Positions 30,163 through 42,777 of a DNA stretch of 64,000 bases are shown one piece after another (the first letter of the stretch is position 1; each line of letters starts with the position of its first letter). This DNA is from Alnus glutinosa (taxonomy: Eukaryota; Streptophyta; Magnoliopsida; Fagales; Betulaceae), in NCBI RefSeq assembly GCF_958979055.1, contig NC_084894.1, positions 25,513,616-25,577,615 of the forward strand, in the 5' to 3' direction. A model generated the notes under the pieces. It worked only from the letters and a program-made list of their open reading frames with translations, did no database searches and had not been told where the DNA came from. The translations under genes were made by a program, and so were the position numbers.

Positions 30163-33100
30163 TCATGCAGAGATAAATTTGTAGCTCTCACCATCTTCAG
30201 TACCAAAAGATTGCCAACTCTTCTTAGCATCTTTCTCGGGAAAGTCCGCAGAATGATGAGAAGCAGGTGGGAGAGAAGGAGAAATGGAGCTTTCTCTTAA
30301 ATCTTTTCGGATGTCCCATAATGCCTCACAGCATTGTTTCATGGAAGGTCTCGATTTTCTATAAGGTGCAAGGCATTGGTGAGCTAGATTGAGTACCTTC
30401 TCCACTACCATGATTGATGCCGAGTTACTTTGCAGCCTTGGGTCTATGGCAATTACAGCTTCCCCTTCATTCAATTTCTGAATTGCCTGCATATATGAAT
30501 TTTTTTTTATTATCTGTCTTGATAGTTTCTTCTTTGAAATGGAAGCTTCTCATTGAGTTATCTATGAGGTGATACTAAAGGAGATGCTATACAAGTTTTC
30601 AAAAGAAAATCCACATTACTAAAGGATAAGCCATGCAGTCACCTTATGAACAAGCATGATAAGGCCGTTTTCTCCTTTTACTTCAAAACAGGATGCATAT
30701 GTATTTGGATCTAAAACTGTGGAAAAAAAAAAAAATCTTTTGGGTAAATAGTCAAGACATGGAAGGTGAAATGATTATGGTCGTGGATATTGGTGCAACA
30801 TAAGGAATTTTTTCTTGGCCAAGCTCAAGTGAGTAATTGTGCTACTTCCTCTCTGCCTCTCTTTCTCTCCCTCTCTGAGGGAGATTTAACACTGATTGGT
30901 TGAATGTTTTTGAACTTGAATAACTTTTGTTTTGTTTTTTATCATTCCTTAACATCAACATCAAGTACATACTCAGCGTTTGTTTTTCAATTATCTAGTT
31001 TGTTCTTAACAATGTTAGGCCGACCACATAGTGATAATCTTTGTCTCTAACACATGGCAAGAGGCCATATGAAGAGGAAGATCTGAAAGGTCATGACACG
31101 AGTTCATATGATGAATGCCTCATATGCAATACTAGAAACAAGGTGTACATGTAAAATGTCTAAAACAAAGTGACAGGAAAAGTTTGATCTGGTCATGTTA
31201 ATAATATAGCAAGTCAAATGTATAATTAAAAGAATTTTCTCTTGGTAATACCCTGTATTTGATGTGGTCTTGCCTGGGTTTAGATTTGGTCAAGAGATAT
31301 CTTTTAAACCAATATCATCATCATGCAGATGGATGGAATCCACAAGCCAGTTTTGTGTACTTGAGCAATGGACTGTGGGACCATATATGACCTTTTAGCA
31401 TTATGATTTTTAGACCTTATTTTCAACATCTGAAAAGAGGATCAAGATTGTTACATGCACTTTGTTGCTTTTAGATGGATTCTTTCCACTTTTACTTTCC
31501 ATTTAATCATTTCTGCACAAAACTCCGATATTTGGTTTGATTATATTCAATACTTTCTTGTGATATTTTAGAATTGCAAGCAATTCTTATTTAATCAATG
31601 TAGATGAGCAATATATGAATCAATTATCTACTTGTACTGTTGATTATGCACAGGTGTAATAAAAAAAGAAAATACAATAATATCAAATTGTCTACTTGTA
31701 TATGACTTTGAAGATTATAAAGGTCTTGATTGAATAATGATCAACACTTAACTTATGACTAGGCATGGCTTTGCATTGTGTTTAAAGCAAAAGTCTGGTT
31801 GTAATTAGTTCATTGTGTGCTTTAAAAGATTAGGTACATATTTCTACAAATGAGGCCACTTCAGAAGATTACCAGGTTTATGTCTGTGTACTAGGATGTC
31901 AGAATGCTTACCCATCTTATTGTTATGCGCTCATTGGGCGGTCTCTTCAGTTCAATGGGTTTTCTTCCAGTCACCAGTTCTACAAGCACGACGCCAAAGG
32001 AGTAAACATCACTCTTGTCAGTGAGTTGATTTGTCTTGAGGTATTCAGGATCTAAGTATCCAGCTGTTCCTTTGACTTGAGTTGAAATGTGAGTTTCATC
32101 ATTGTCTCTTGAGCCTAATCGTGCAAACCCAAAGTCTGCCACTTTGGCACGCAATTTCTCTGTTATGAGGATGTTTGATGCTTTTATGTCTCTGTGAATT
32201 ATTGGATGATCTGTTAAATTGCATGGAAAAGGTTCAGGCCTCCAAGTGCATTAACAATAAGAAAATGGCGTCACAAAGAGTTCTGTTATTGACCAAGGAG
32301 TTCATTTCTCAAAATTGGCCTACATTGTACCTATGAATGATTCTTTAATTTTCAGAATATAACATGGGGAGGGTTCCTAAGAATTTAGCTCTTTGGATCC
32401 GTACATTAAATTCTGTACATTGGTATTAGGTGGGGAGTGAGATTACTATTCTTTTAGACATCTTTGAAGTATTCCATGAGTATGAAGTCGCCTAAAGTTA
32501 ATTTTTCGGAGTTAAACTGGCCCAGGTTTTGATTGGAATCCTCTGCATACCTGAGTACATGTGAAGGTAGGTAATTGCATGAGCTACATCGATTGCAATC
32601 TCCACCCTTTCTGCAATTTCAAGTCCATTTCCCCGTGTACCTGCAATAATGGCTTTGTTTAATAAAACTTTTTCATTCTCCCTTTTGTTTTCTCTTTTCA
32701 AAACAAAAATATTAACAAACAACCTAAAACACAAAACACTCAAAATAAAAACACAAAAGGCACATCTAAAAAACATTAACAAACAGAGCTGTTGCTAATA
32801 AGTACTTAATGTTTCGGCTATTATACTAACATCTGTTCTTTCTGCTTGTAGGTAAACTGTACATGTAATTACTACTATAAGCTTCTACAATGGAGAGGGT
32901 CTCTGATTTCTAGCCAAACCTTCCTAAGAGCCAACCCAACACTCAACTAGCAGATTGTAAATTTTCAAGTAGAGATGGATTTAGTTTTGGCATTGAGACT
33001 GAAGGAAAGACTTGATACATCATAATTCTCTCTCCCACATACTACAAATGTAACGACCCAAGGAAAAGCGCTAACCAGATCTGCATTATCACCTCAAAAG

Positions 33101-34630
33101 GACTAATCAATTTGGAGTTTCCCTATAATTCCTTATAAAGCCCAGTTTCACCTAATAACTAGGCAATGTGAGACTTAGCACTCATGACTATATTTATAAA
33201 TCACCCACTCTATGTGGGCTACTCATCTTCCCAATATGGGACCGAGGTATTACAACAAAGCTTATTCAACAATGAAATTGAAAGAAAGAGCTAGGTGTTT
33301 ACAGCAAAATCATATTTTTAGAATGCATTTTCCGCTATTTTCTCATCCTTGTCATATTATTAGAATGCACAATCAAACTGTTCTGCTTCATGGAATTGGA
33401 CAAAAGGTCAACAGGATTAGTTGGTTACTTTTCAGGTTTCAAGGGCAGTTAGCACATTCAGCACACACGTTTCTGCTTTCCTTGATTCTAGTGACAATTG
33501 TTGCTTGACTTACCATCTAGATGTTCCCGAAGTGTTCCATTGCTGACATATTCAACCAGAATGATCTGCTCCTCTCCTTGCTCCAGATATCCATATAACC
33601 TTACCAAATTCAGATGTTCAATCATCGCCAAGGTGAGTATTTCATTCCTGAAGTCGAGCTTGTCGCGCATTTCCTGCCACATATTTTCAAGTAATTATGC
33701 ACAATGATGGCATATGATCTATATCTTTGCTTCTAACAATTCTTTGAAATCTTACTGTTTCCCATATCATTGTCCCTTGACCACATCAAAAACAGTAACT
33801 TTGCAGATGACAATTCAAGCGATATCTTATAGTTACCACGATTTGATTCTTACATTTTCGCGTATAAATTACAGCATTATCAATCAAAAGACAATTATTG
33901 ATCTTAGACATGATAGTGTACCTTTCTCGCCCGCTTAATTGCAACAAGAGTCCCATCTCTGAGCCTCCCCTTGTATACAGTTCCAAACCCACCTTCCCCA
34001 ATTTTATTAACTGCAGAGAAATTTTCGGTTGCCTTATAAATCTCTTCAATGGAGAAATTCCCAACCTGTCCAGTGGGAACACCGGAAAAGCCACTAGATT
34101 GAGAGGACTTGAATACTGATGAACTCCTAGTGCTGCTGGCCGAAGAAGGATCTGTTGAAACTGCACATCATAATAGGAAACATTAGTTATAGTTCCATTA
34201 CTTGACACCCATATTTAGATGATTCCATATTCAGATGATTGGCTGCCTTGTACAGGGAATTGAAGCTGTAAAACTACATGTTTTATAGGTAGGAGCTCGT
34301 GCTTCGATCAATGAAGATGACCATGAAATTTGAATGAGATGTTTGTCCTTGTGGATCCTATATCCCAAAATGTTTCAGCAAAATGAAATAAGAAAACTTA
34401 CAGGAAATCCCTTTCATTTGACCGTTATTTCTGCTGGAAATGGGTCTAATTTCTTCCAAGTTGACCTTTCTCCGATTGAATCTAAGTTTGGTGAAAACTC
34501 CAGAAACTTTCTTGGCTGCAACTCTGATGAATCTGAAGACAGAGCGAGTTCTATCATTGTGCTTCTCTGTGTGGTAGCTGGCCTGTCCATGTCGGTGATG
34601 GAAGTTTTGGGGACTCTGTGTTTTCTTCAT
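30163..34630 (-). CDS. CRCK3: Calmodulin-binding receptor-like cytoplasmic kinase, CRCK3-like
   Basis: Six minus-strand exons: 34402-34630, 33922-34160, 33514-33673, 32551-32640, 31912-32210, 30163-30486. They join in frame to give 446 aa. The basic N-terminal region (about 120 aa) has no signal peptide or membrane span. The kinase domain shows the glycine loop [19 protein letters not shown] (ATP-binding Lys), HRDIKASN (RD-type catalytic loop), ADFGFARL and [10 protein letters not shown]. The C-terminus ends [35 protein letters not shown] and [20 protein letters not shown] are characteristic of the CRCK clade, some of whose members bind calmodulin near the kinase N-terminus and act in stress or defence signalling. 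All catalytic residues are present. CRCK3 rather than CRCK1/2 is my best judgement. Confidence 0.9.
33059..33254. mobile_element. Probable 196-bp solo LTR in CRCK intron 3
   Basis: The segment starts TGTAACGACCC and ends GGTATTACA, so it has TG..CA termini and a 5-bp inverted end (TGTAA/TTACA). It is flanked by identical 5-bp repeats ACAAA (33054-33058 and 33255-33259). It encodes nothing. Size and ends fit a solo LTR of a small TRIM-like retrotransposon. Confidence 0.7.
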
Positions 34631-34864
34631 CTGCAGAGCTGATGGCCTTTTGGCTTTGTGATTTTGAACATGTCATGCTTGGCTTTGGGCTTTGAGGGTT
34701 TGATCATATGATTTGGTAAGATTTGAGGGGCAGTGGTAATAATATTTTATGCTTGGGGGACCGTTTCAAGCACCTCAGGCGAATGTAACAAACAATGTGG
34801 ACTATTCTGACATATCCGCATATCTGCATTCTGGAAAGTCAAAATGTTTAAAAAGTCTATTCTG

Positions 34865-34910
34865 TTTTCACGTGTGAATTGAAAACCTTTTTCACGTGTG
34901 AATTGAAATT
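34865..34910. promoter_or_regulatory. Duplicated G-box module upstream of CRCK3
   Basis: TTCACGTGTGAATTGAAA occurs twice with 24-bp spacing, giving CACGTG cores at 34869-34874 and 34893-34898. They lie about 240-270 bp upstream of the CRCK start codon. Paired ACGT elements commonly act as bZIP or bHLH sites; activity here is inferred. Confidence 0.4.
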
Positions 34911-34988
34911 CTTGATTGGGAGATCTTTGTTTGATTCCCGTTTTTGGTTTTATGGACAAATATAGAACGAAGAGGAGATGTGGAGTAT

Positions 34989-35009
34989 GGGGGGGGGGGG
35001 GGGGGGGGG
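34989..35009 (+). repeat. 21-bp homopolymeric G run
   Basis: Twenty-one consecutive G residues lie about 360 bp upstream of the CRCK start. Length may be unreliable in sequencing. Such a tract could form a G-quadruplex. Confidence 0.85.
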
Positions 35010-35119
35010 TTTGGCTTTCATTTGTTTTGAGGGTAATTACTTTTTTACTACATGCGGTAAGGCTATTTGAACGGATATCTCGAATTTTGAAAGTGTCGGA
35101 ACTAGGAGCACTGATACAC

Positions 35120-35275
35120 GGGGGACGTCTTACCGTCTCCCAGCAGTCTCTTTTAATTAAAAAAATCAAATTTTAATGTAAAAAGTCATTTGATGTGACA
35201 TCAAATGATTTTTTGCATTGAAATTTGCTTTTTTTTTAATACAAAAGCCGGTCGGGGGACGGTAAGACATCCCCC
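35120..35275. mobile_element. 156-bp foldback MITE
   Basis: The left arm GGGGGACGTCTTACCGTC pairs with the right arm GGACGGTAAGACATCCCCC. The inner sequence is also palindromic around TTTGATGTGACATCAAA, so almost the whole element can fold into one hairpin. No coding capacity. Superfamily not determined. Confidence 0.75.
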
Positions 35276-36460
35276 AACAATCATTTCCCTGGAACTAGTA
35301 CTGTCTTGAGCCTAAAAAAGTAAATTTAGGATATCCCATAAGCCTCATTTTATTTACAATTTTTTTTTTTTAAAATAAAAACAAAATCTAACAGATACTA
35401 AAAAAAATAAAGAAATTGGGGTTTCCGGTTTCCCCCCATTTGGCCAAGGGATGGTTAAGCCCCCAATTCTTTTTTTTTTTTTTAAAAAAAAAAAATATAA
35501 TAAAGCATATGGGACAAGTGAGAGTTGCTGATTTGTTTTACATTTCTTCGTTAAAATTATGGATGAAAGTAGACAAAAATATCATTTTTCATATTTAGGC
35601 ACAAGTACCATATGTGCTACTTTTGAAAATTGAAGTAGCCATTTGATATTAAGCTTTACCACAGGCACCTCAAAGACATATTCAGTACTTTCAAGTGTTT
35701 GGCTGCACTTGAAGAACTTAATTAACTAAAAAACATGTTTGATCAACAGGAAAACACCCGTATTTATCGTAAAGTGGTTTACGTTTTTTTTAAGGCGTAC
35801 CCACCGCTTCTCTCCTCAAACCCCCCTTGCCCGGCAAATGCTTGCACCACGGCACACCTTACACACCATCCCCTCTTCTGCCAGCATGAACCCCCACCAT
35901 AGTCACTTTCATTAGCAAACTCAGTCAGCAAATAAATGCACAATCTCACCGATTCTTGTTGTTGGTCTGTTGGGTTGATTATCTTAAAACATAATGGAAC
36001 TCGTTAAAAAAAAAAAACTTTGATGAAACGAAGCATCTGCCTTCTCAGAAAAAGATGAGAATCTAATATATGAATACAAAGACAGTAAAATGCCTCCTTG
36101 AAACATCTTACACATATATTACACATTTGGTAGAATGAAAAAAGAACCCTAAATGCACCTGAAACACAGAAACTTGATGCATGAGAGAAAGTAAAATTCA
36201 TTCACTGTACATCTCTTTGAATACATACCCCTAGCGTAAGGGGTTGGCGCTATTACTTCTACAGCGGAAAGATCCCTCTTTCCAACTCTTTCCAACATTC
36301 TCTACAATCCTTCGAGTCAATCCTTTGGTTACAGTTGACCAAACAATCCATCAACAAACAGCGGTCTGTAGTAACAGTCTTGGAATCTCAAGGGGGAACT
36401 GTAAAGCAATAATAACACACCATTAGGAAAAATAAAAATGTGAATGCGAGTGCCTAGAAG

Positions 36461-36787
36461 TAGGGGTGACAATTCATGTTCACATGATGAGTTTAGATCG
36501 TGTCGAAACATGAATGTAAGACTATATAGGTCAATCTTAACTCAACCAATTTAATTAAACGGGTCACACCCTTCGACCCTAACCCGCTAATTTTATGTTG
36601 AGTTTGTAGGTCGAATAAAAAATTATCCGCCCCTAAATCCCTTGTCGGGTTCGAGTCGAGTTACGAGTATACGACTATATATGTCAACCCAAATCCAATC
36701 CATTTAATTAAACGGGTCAAAACTCTCAACTCTAATCCACTAATTTTGTGTCGGGTTCGCAGATCGTATAAAAAATTGTCAACTCTA
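36461..36787. mobile_element. 327-bp hAT-type MITE
   Basis: The ends are TAGGGGTGACAATT and AATTGTCAACTCTA in inverse orientation. The flanks CCTAGAAG (36453-36460) and CCTACAAT (36788-36795) match at six of eight positions, consistent with an aged 8-bp hAT target duplication. Inside, a block with TTTAATTAAACGGGTCA occurs twice. Confidence 0.75.
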
Positions 36788-37021
36788 CCTACAATAAAAC
36801 TAGAACATAGCGGTCACACATTCTGTTAAAGCTGCATAATTTTTCACTTTGAATGTACTTGGTAAATATGAGAATATTTTCTCACATACATCATTGAAAT
36901 AAAAATAATTTGTGACTGAATATAAATAAGGTGTTCGTAAGATAATATCTTTAAGCAACAGTGTCCTGGAATAGCCGAAAGACCAATTCAGAACCCCTTA
37001 CAAAAGAACCAATTCAAAGAA

Positions 37022-40000
37022 TCAACATAACTGAATATGAAACTGACCTGTTTCATCAAAATTTACTCTCTCTCCAGTGGAAAACAGGATGTAGAAAAGG
37101 GAAGCAAGAAAATATAGTACTGATGTGAGCAACAGGAATCCTTGGAAAGAACCCACCAGCTCAACAAAGAAACCAGCTCCAACTGTTCCCACGATAGCAG
37201 CCAATGTTCCAGCCGTATTTGACAATCCTAAAACCAGAAATGAAGTGTTTCTTATCACATACCATTCCCAATTACAATGTTCAGAGACACCGAGTAATTT
37301 CTTGATTTCTCATCAGATTCACAAGCAAATCATAGTTTGCATATTTAGTTGTTTATTTTCCCAAAAAGAAAGATAAATAATTCTAAAGTCCACTGCTTCA
37401 TATCTAATATTGGAAGCTCATATACCAAGGAGGGGAACCTGAGATATTATTAATGGCAAAAGCCAAACAGTGCACTTGTAAAAGCTACTCTTTAGGCCTT
37501 AGGGTATAAGACACCAACGGAGTTCAAAACAGTAATGACTACAATATAACATCAAAATTTTCTACTCAACTTTACGGTTGACCATTTTAAAAGGAGATTC
37601 AGATCACTGCACAAGGACCATGAATACTGCTCTTCGGCCAGCCATTGCCATACTATATTTCTCTACTTTTTATGTAGAGTGGGATTTTTAAAATATGTTA
37701 TTCACACTATCAAGAAGTTTTCAAAGTGAGGGTGATTGTGTAACAAATTATTTCAAATGAATAAATTAGATCAAATGTGAAAAAGATAAAAGAATAAATT
37801 AGATATAGATATATAGAGAGATAAACATAATAATACCATGTAGTACACCAGAATAATGTGGAGCGATCTCCTGGTGACAAAAAGACAAAGTGAAAGGTTA
37901 GAGGGAAGTGAAACATCCATTCAATTTAACGATTAAACACCACGTGTATTCACTACAACAACCTGAAGATTTACAAGAAAACCAGAATGACTGAAAGATT
38001 TCAGCCCAACGGCTAAAGTAAGCCAAGCAGAAGCGATTGGTGGACTTTTTGCTGCAGTTAAACCAATAAGAGCAATCCCAGGACCAATAAAACCAATTGA
38101 CTGCAGAGAAGATGCACGTTTTTAATATAATTCAAAAAACAAAATGAGAAAAATCAGATATCAAAAAAGAAAGAAAGAAAGAAAACCAAGCAGACACTGA
38201 TTCAGACACAAAAGGTCATAAAGAAAGATGAAGTATGACATCAACAACCTATTTTCCATTATCACAGAAAGGGGGGAAAACAACCATAGCCAAGCAAGAT
38301 ATTGATGATGCAACACGCCTATGTGTCCATTTGGTAAAATGTGACCAGCAATTAAATTTCTATGGAAGAAATTTAAGTATTCATTGAAGTTTTTGACAAA
38401 ATTTATATTAAAAAGATCATATAAAAAGATATTGATTTCTTTCTGGCTCTAGTTTCTTCATTTTGAATTAATTTTCAATGGAAGCATCTTCAACATGGTT
38501 TATGTATGCTCCAACTGAATACCTCATTACTGTTAAAACTAGTAGATATGACTTACTCCCTTGATTTTGTGATCAGATTAAAAACAATAATTTAGAAACT
38601 AAGCTTATCACTGAGAAATGACCTCGTACTGCAAATTAAATTGATGATACAGAAAAATGCTGCACCTGCATGATCTTACGAGTCAAAGTTACACTTGTAC
38701 CACTTCGTATCAACAAATCTGACCACAAACCACCAAAGTATCCCATGATAGCCATCACACTCCATGGAACAGCACTAAACCATGCAGCTTGTCTGAGGTC
38801 AACGTGATATATCTGCAGCAGAAATTGTAGTTCTTAATAGGTAGATGTTGAATTAGGCATCTACCACTCTTAATTAGGAATCATAGACCATTGCCAAGTA
38901 TTTGGACTTACCGAGTTGAAATAAATGGGCATCCAGGAAAGAATTACAAAAAAACCCTGCAGAAAAAAGAACAAGAAAAAGAAGAGGAAGATGAGTTTGC
39001 ATGGATATGTATAATCTAAAAATAACAGTAATGAGTTCACATAGACATATATAATCTACAGATAAGGTTGGATAACAGATAGACATGTGCAGGGGCATAC
39101 ACACACAAACACACTCATTAATCATGTCTTCCCAAGTAGACTTTGCACTATAATAAGGTAGACTTAGCTTTCCTCTGCACCTGATTAAACTGGTACTTCT
39201 GGGATTTTTTTTTTTTTTGGCTTCAAATGCTGGGGGAAGAAGTGGCAACCAAATAGTGACATACATAGATGAGCTACTTTTCCCCTTTCTTTGGGTGGGT
39301 ACAGGGGGGTGGCAATAGAAGAGAATACTAGTTTTAGGCCTAACTGCTAAGGAGACTCTTATCCAGGCTGGAGTACAATAGCTACCAGACAACACGATCA
39401 AACCAAATGACATATTTAGCATAAATTAACAATATTAATAACATGGTCCTAAAAAGAAATTAGTTCAAGATATGAATGCATTACCCAACTATGCATGGCA
39501 TTTGCAACAATTAGGGACCATGTAGGTAGTTTAGAAAGCAAGCGCCTGAAAGGAGGGATCCCTCTCGTTGCCTTAGGTCTATTCTCCATTGGGAAGGATT
39601 TCTGCCTCTTGTCCAATATGTACTCCAATTCATATTTTGATATCTGAGGATTTCTGTCAGGAGTACTTGATATTGCAGATAACCATACCAAAACCCACAG
39701 AAATCCAGATAATCCAAAAATTACAAACGGTCCAAATATACCACCTTGTGACATGAGGATTGGAGAAAGTGTGAGTCCTATTGCACTTCCAAGCTGAAAA
39801 CCAGCCATTGCAAGTCCAACAGCCCTGGCTCGTTCCGTTTGAGGGAACCATCTAAAATAAAAAGTTTAGACATTCTTTAACATTTTAGCTTCGCCAACTT
39901 CTTAAACTACAAGATATTGCGTTCACGAGCACATTTTGTTATATCACCAATATATTGTTAACATGACAAAACCTTAAGTTTGCAAACCATCTATACCTGG

Positions 40001-40774
40001 CTAACATGTTGTTCATGCAAGGAAGAGCTACTCCTTCAGCAATACCAAGCAGAGCTCGCATGGCAAGAAGGGCCCACAAAGAAGTATCCGCAGCCCAGGG
40101 AGTCAGAAAGGTAGCAAATGACCACAAAGCCACGCCCCACGCCATGACCACCTTACCACCATAATAATCAACTAGAGTCCCTCCAGCTATTGGCGAAATC
40201 AGATATCCCCACAGGAAAGATGACTGCCATAAGCGTCTATCGATGAGCCAGGGACAACTAAAAGTAAATAAGTTGTTTATAAGACGAATAAAACTATTAT
40301 CATAACCACTTACTTTGAGAATCCATTAAGCCTTAGTTTGCACATTAAGCACGACGCCTCACTTGGAGTATAATTGACATAGTAAACTGGAAAATTCACT
40401 AGTGGAAAAATCACCTACATAAGCTACTTGATTTTTTAACCATATCATTGACAAATTATTTATCATAATTGTATTTCAAGTCTAAAAACTGACGCCAAAA
40501 AATAAAAAATCAATAAATAAACAAACAAACAAAAAACTATCTTTCATAATTTCTAATTAGCAATTCAGTTAATCACAATCCGAGTTTACTCTCAATTACA
40601 AAAATCAAAATCAAAATAGTGCCACTTAATACACTCCAGATTACACATTCAACATACTTATGTGTATCCTATCTTGAGAAAATCGAAGTTCAATAATGGC
40701 ATCGATGATTTTCTCTTCAGATATATTTCTTTCTAGGAAACCAAACAGACCATATACTATCAACAAAGGCTACT

Positions 40775-40810
<36 letters not shown>

Positions 40811-41272
40811 TGAGAGAGAGAGAGAGTGACAAAAAAAAAAAAAAACCACCTGAACAATACCAGAGAACGATCGGCTCCATCCGCGAGAGAGAGACAACGG
40901 CACAATTGCCACTGACATCACGACTCGGTCCGCATTACAAAGCGCCAGAGCCAAGGCCAGCATCGCCACCACTTTCACTCTCTCTGAAGTGATAAACTCG
41001 GCGAAGCTCGGGGACTGCACTACTTTGTCCTCCGGCAACGCCCCGAGCGAAGCGTCTTCCGAAGAAACCCTAAATTGAAAAGAGCGAAGATCGCGAAGCT
41101 CAGAGGAGCCATGCCGAAGTCCAGTTCTCCGCACAGAACTCGTCAAAGAAACGTTTCTGAAGCAGTCTCTGCGGTGTAATCCGACGAAACGCGAAGAAAT
41201 GGTTCTAGTATTCTGGAAAGCTGTGAGATAATTGCGATGCAGTGGACGATTAAGAGAGATTGCAGAGCTCAT
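37022..41272 (-). CDS. PHT4;3: Plastid PHT4-family anion/phosphate transporter
   Basis: Eight minus-strand exons: 40850-41272, 39997-40223, 39485-39851, 38912-38956, 38666-38812, 37963-38100, 37837-37870, 37022-37227. They give 528 aa in one frame. The first 70 or so residues are Ser/Arg-rich and acid-poor, like a chloroplast transit peptide. The rest is a 12-span MFS protein with family motifs ALALCNADRVVMSVAIVPLS, SSFLWGYLISPIAGGTLVDY, GVALPCMNNMLARW, SHSGFLVNLQEIAPHYSGVL and GTLAAIVGTVGAGFFVEL. PHT4 proteins move phosphate or other anions across plastid or Golgi membranes. PHT4;3 and PHT4;5 are close relatives; I favour PHT4;3 because it adjoins PHS2 in Arabidopsis. The 3' end is the least certain part: a GT donor within GAAACAGGTCAGT at about 37045 could lead to another short exon. 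Confidence 0.9.
40777..40808 (+). repeat. (GT)n microsatellite in PHT4 intron 1
   Basis: About 16 GT dinucleotides are followed by a short GA-rich tract. They lie some 40 bp inside the intron from the exon-1 donor of the PHT4 gene. Confidence 0.95.
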
Positions 41273-42547
41273 GGCGAGGGGCAGTGGCGGAGAAAGCCAC
41301 AGAGACTACTGTGCTAAGCCTAAGCGAGGAGTAGCTAGTGTGATATTGGCCTTATTTCCGGGCCTGTCCTCTTCTACATGCAGCGAGTTCGAGGGTGAAA
41401 CTGGAAATTCGATTGGTTAATAGGAGTTTGAAGTGGCCACGTTTTATTTATTTATTTCTAAAATAAACAGAGAACTCTTGAATGTTGTCTCCAATTTTCC
41501 TTTTCCCCATTCATCTTTTCACCCAAAATCCCCCCTCCATATCCATCTTCCCTCTCCCCCCGCCCAACGCCGACTAATCAAAACCCAACCTCCGAGCGCC
41601 GGTGACCACGCCGACCCAGCCTCCGGCGACCTCAGATCTGGTACTAGCCCTAGATTTCCCCACTCCTATTAGTTGATGTAATTATATAGTTTTGCAGTGT
41701 CTCGTTTACAATCTTGTAAGGGATATTAGGTTAGGGCCTTTGGGCTTGGGTTTATAATTGAATAGTTAGTTGAACTGAATAATAATAGTTAGATCCATAG
41801 TTAGTTGAGTCTATATTAGGTATCAGGAAAGATTGTATTGGTATCAAAAGAATTATGCAGTGAAATGTTTCTTGGAGATTAGCTGTTCTTGAATCAGCCA
41901 TTGGAGTTCTTGGGCTTCTCGAATTGCCCTACCTTATTCATCATCCATCTTTTACATTCAATCACCATTATCCATCCAAATTTCATATCCATTTCCATCT
42001 TTATCATAGAAAATCATAGAAAATATCCTAGAAACAAGAACATACATTACAATTCTCTGTTTTCTGCTTTCCATTTTCAGAGTTGATTTGGTATCTTGAT
42101 ATTTGTTTAAGGTAATCTAGTCTTTTAGCATAGAGTAATAAAAGTTTCCTCTATTGAACCTACCTCATCAGTATTGTCAGAATAATTTCTTGTAGTATGA
42201 AGTTGATCGCATTAAACAAAATTTTAGTGGCTTTTAATTGGTATAATTCTTGCAAGTTATGCTTGCTTTCAAAAACTAAGGAGTTTTTATTTTATTTTTT
42301 GTTATTTATTTTTCCAACCGATACAAGTATTTCTACTTTCTATTTTATAAAAGAAGAAAAATACCATTAGGCCAGAAGACTAAGGCAGTTTATTTCGCTG
42401 TCTAATATACCTATCAAGTAACAGCCACTAATATCAAACAGGAAAAAAAAAAAAGAAACAGCCCCTGCTATTAAGTTTCCATCTCGGACAGCTGAATCCA
42501 TGCATTTATTTGGTATCTAACATCTGCAAGCACCCTGGACTGGGCAG
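41273..42547. other. Shared upstream region of the divergent PHT4 and FRS genes
   Basis: The PHT4 5' UTR/promoter occupies the left side. A C-rich stretch at about 41500-41640 ends at AGATCTG followed by GTACTA and looks like an untranslated first exon with a GT donor, possibly an alternative FRS start. An LTR-like repeat segment follows at 41868-41990, then AT-rich DNA. Confidence 0.5.
41868..41990. repeat. LTR-like repeat, related to 17.2 kb
   Basis: From TTCTTGGAGATTAGCTGTTC to ATTTCATATCCATTTCC this resembles 17197-17320 in block order and sequence. The preceding 150 bp (AATAGTTAGTTGA repeated with variation) may belong to the same element. No boundaries or target-site duplication were found. 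Confidence 0.45.
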
Positions 42548-42777
42548 TATATAACAGGTCCTCCCCGCTCTTCCTCGTTCACAGAAATTACCAGACTCTG
42601 AGAAAGCCAGAGTACCAGAGCCCAATTTACAGGTAAATCTAAATTGACATGAATAAATATATGTATTCTTGTTAATGTCTTTGCTATATATATTTTTAGT
42701 TCTACCATATGCTCTATATTCACTGAAGTAATTATATATAATTGACTAATTAAATATTTTTGTCGAATAACTCTTAG
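42548..42777 (+). promoter_or_regulatory. FRS TATA box, leader and 5'-UTR intron
   Basis: TATATAA at 42548-42554 is followed by a leader exon ending CCCAATTTACAG at 42632. A GT donor (GTAAAT, 42633) opens an intron closed by CTCTTAG at 42777, directly before the FRS start codon. The layout is inferred from signals only. Confidence 0.5.

Larger units (their letters stand above)
34631..37021. other. CRCK upstream region and intergenic DNA
   Basis: This holds the CRCK promoter region with two G-boxes, a 21-bp G-run, a foldback MITE, AT-rich DNA with T and A runs near 35360 and 35470-35495, and a hAT-type MITE at 36461-36787. The PHT4 3' UTR probably lies towards 37,021. An extra PHT4 terminal exon cannot be excluded. 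No other gene is supported. Confidence 0.55.

Noticed and set aside
34747-35169. 140-aa minus-strand ORF crossing the G-run
   Set aside because: The proline run comes from the homopolymer, the frame covers a MITE, and no splice or domain evidence exists.
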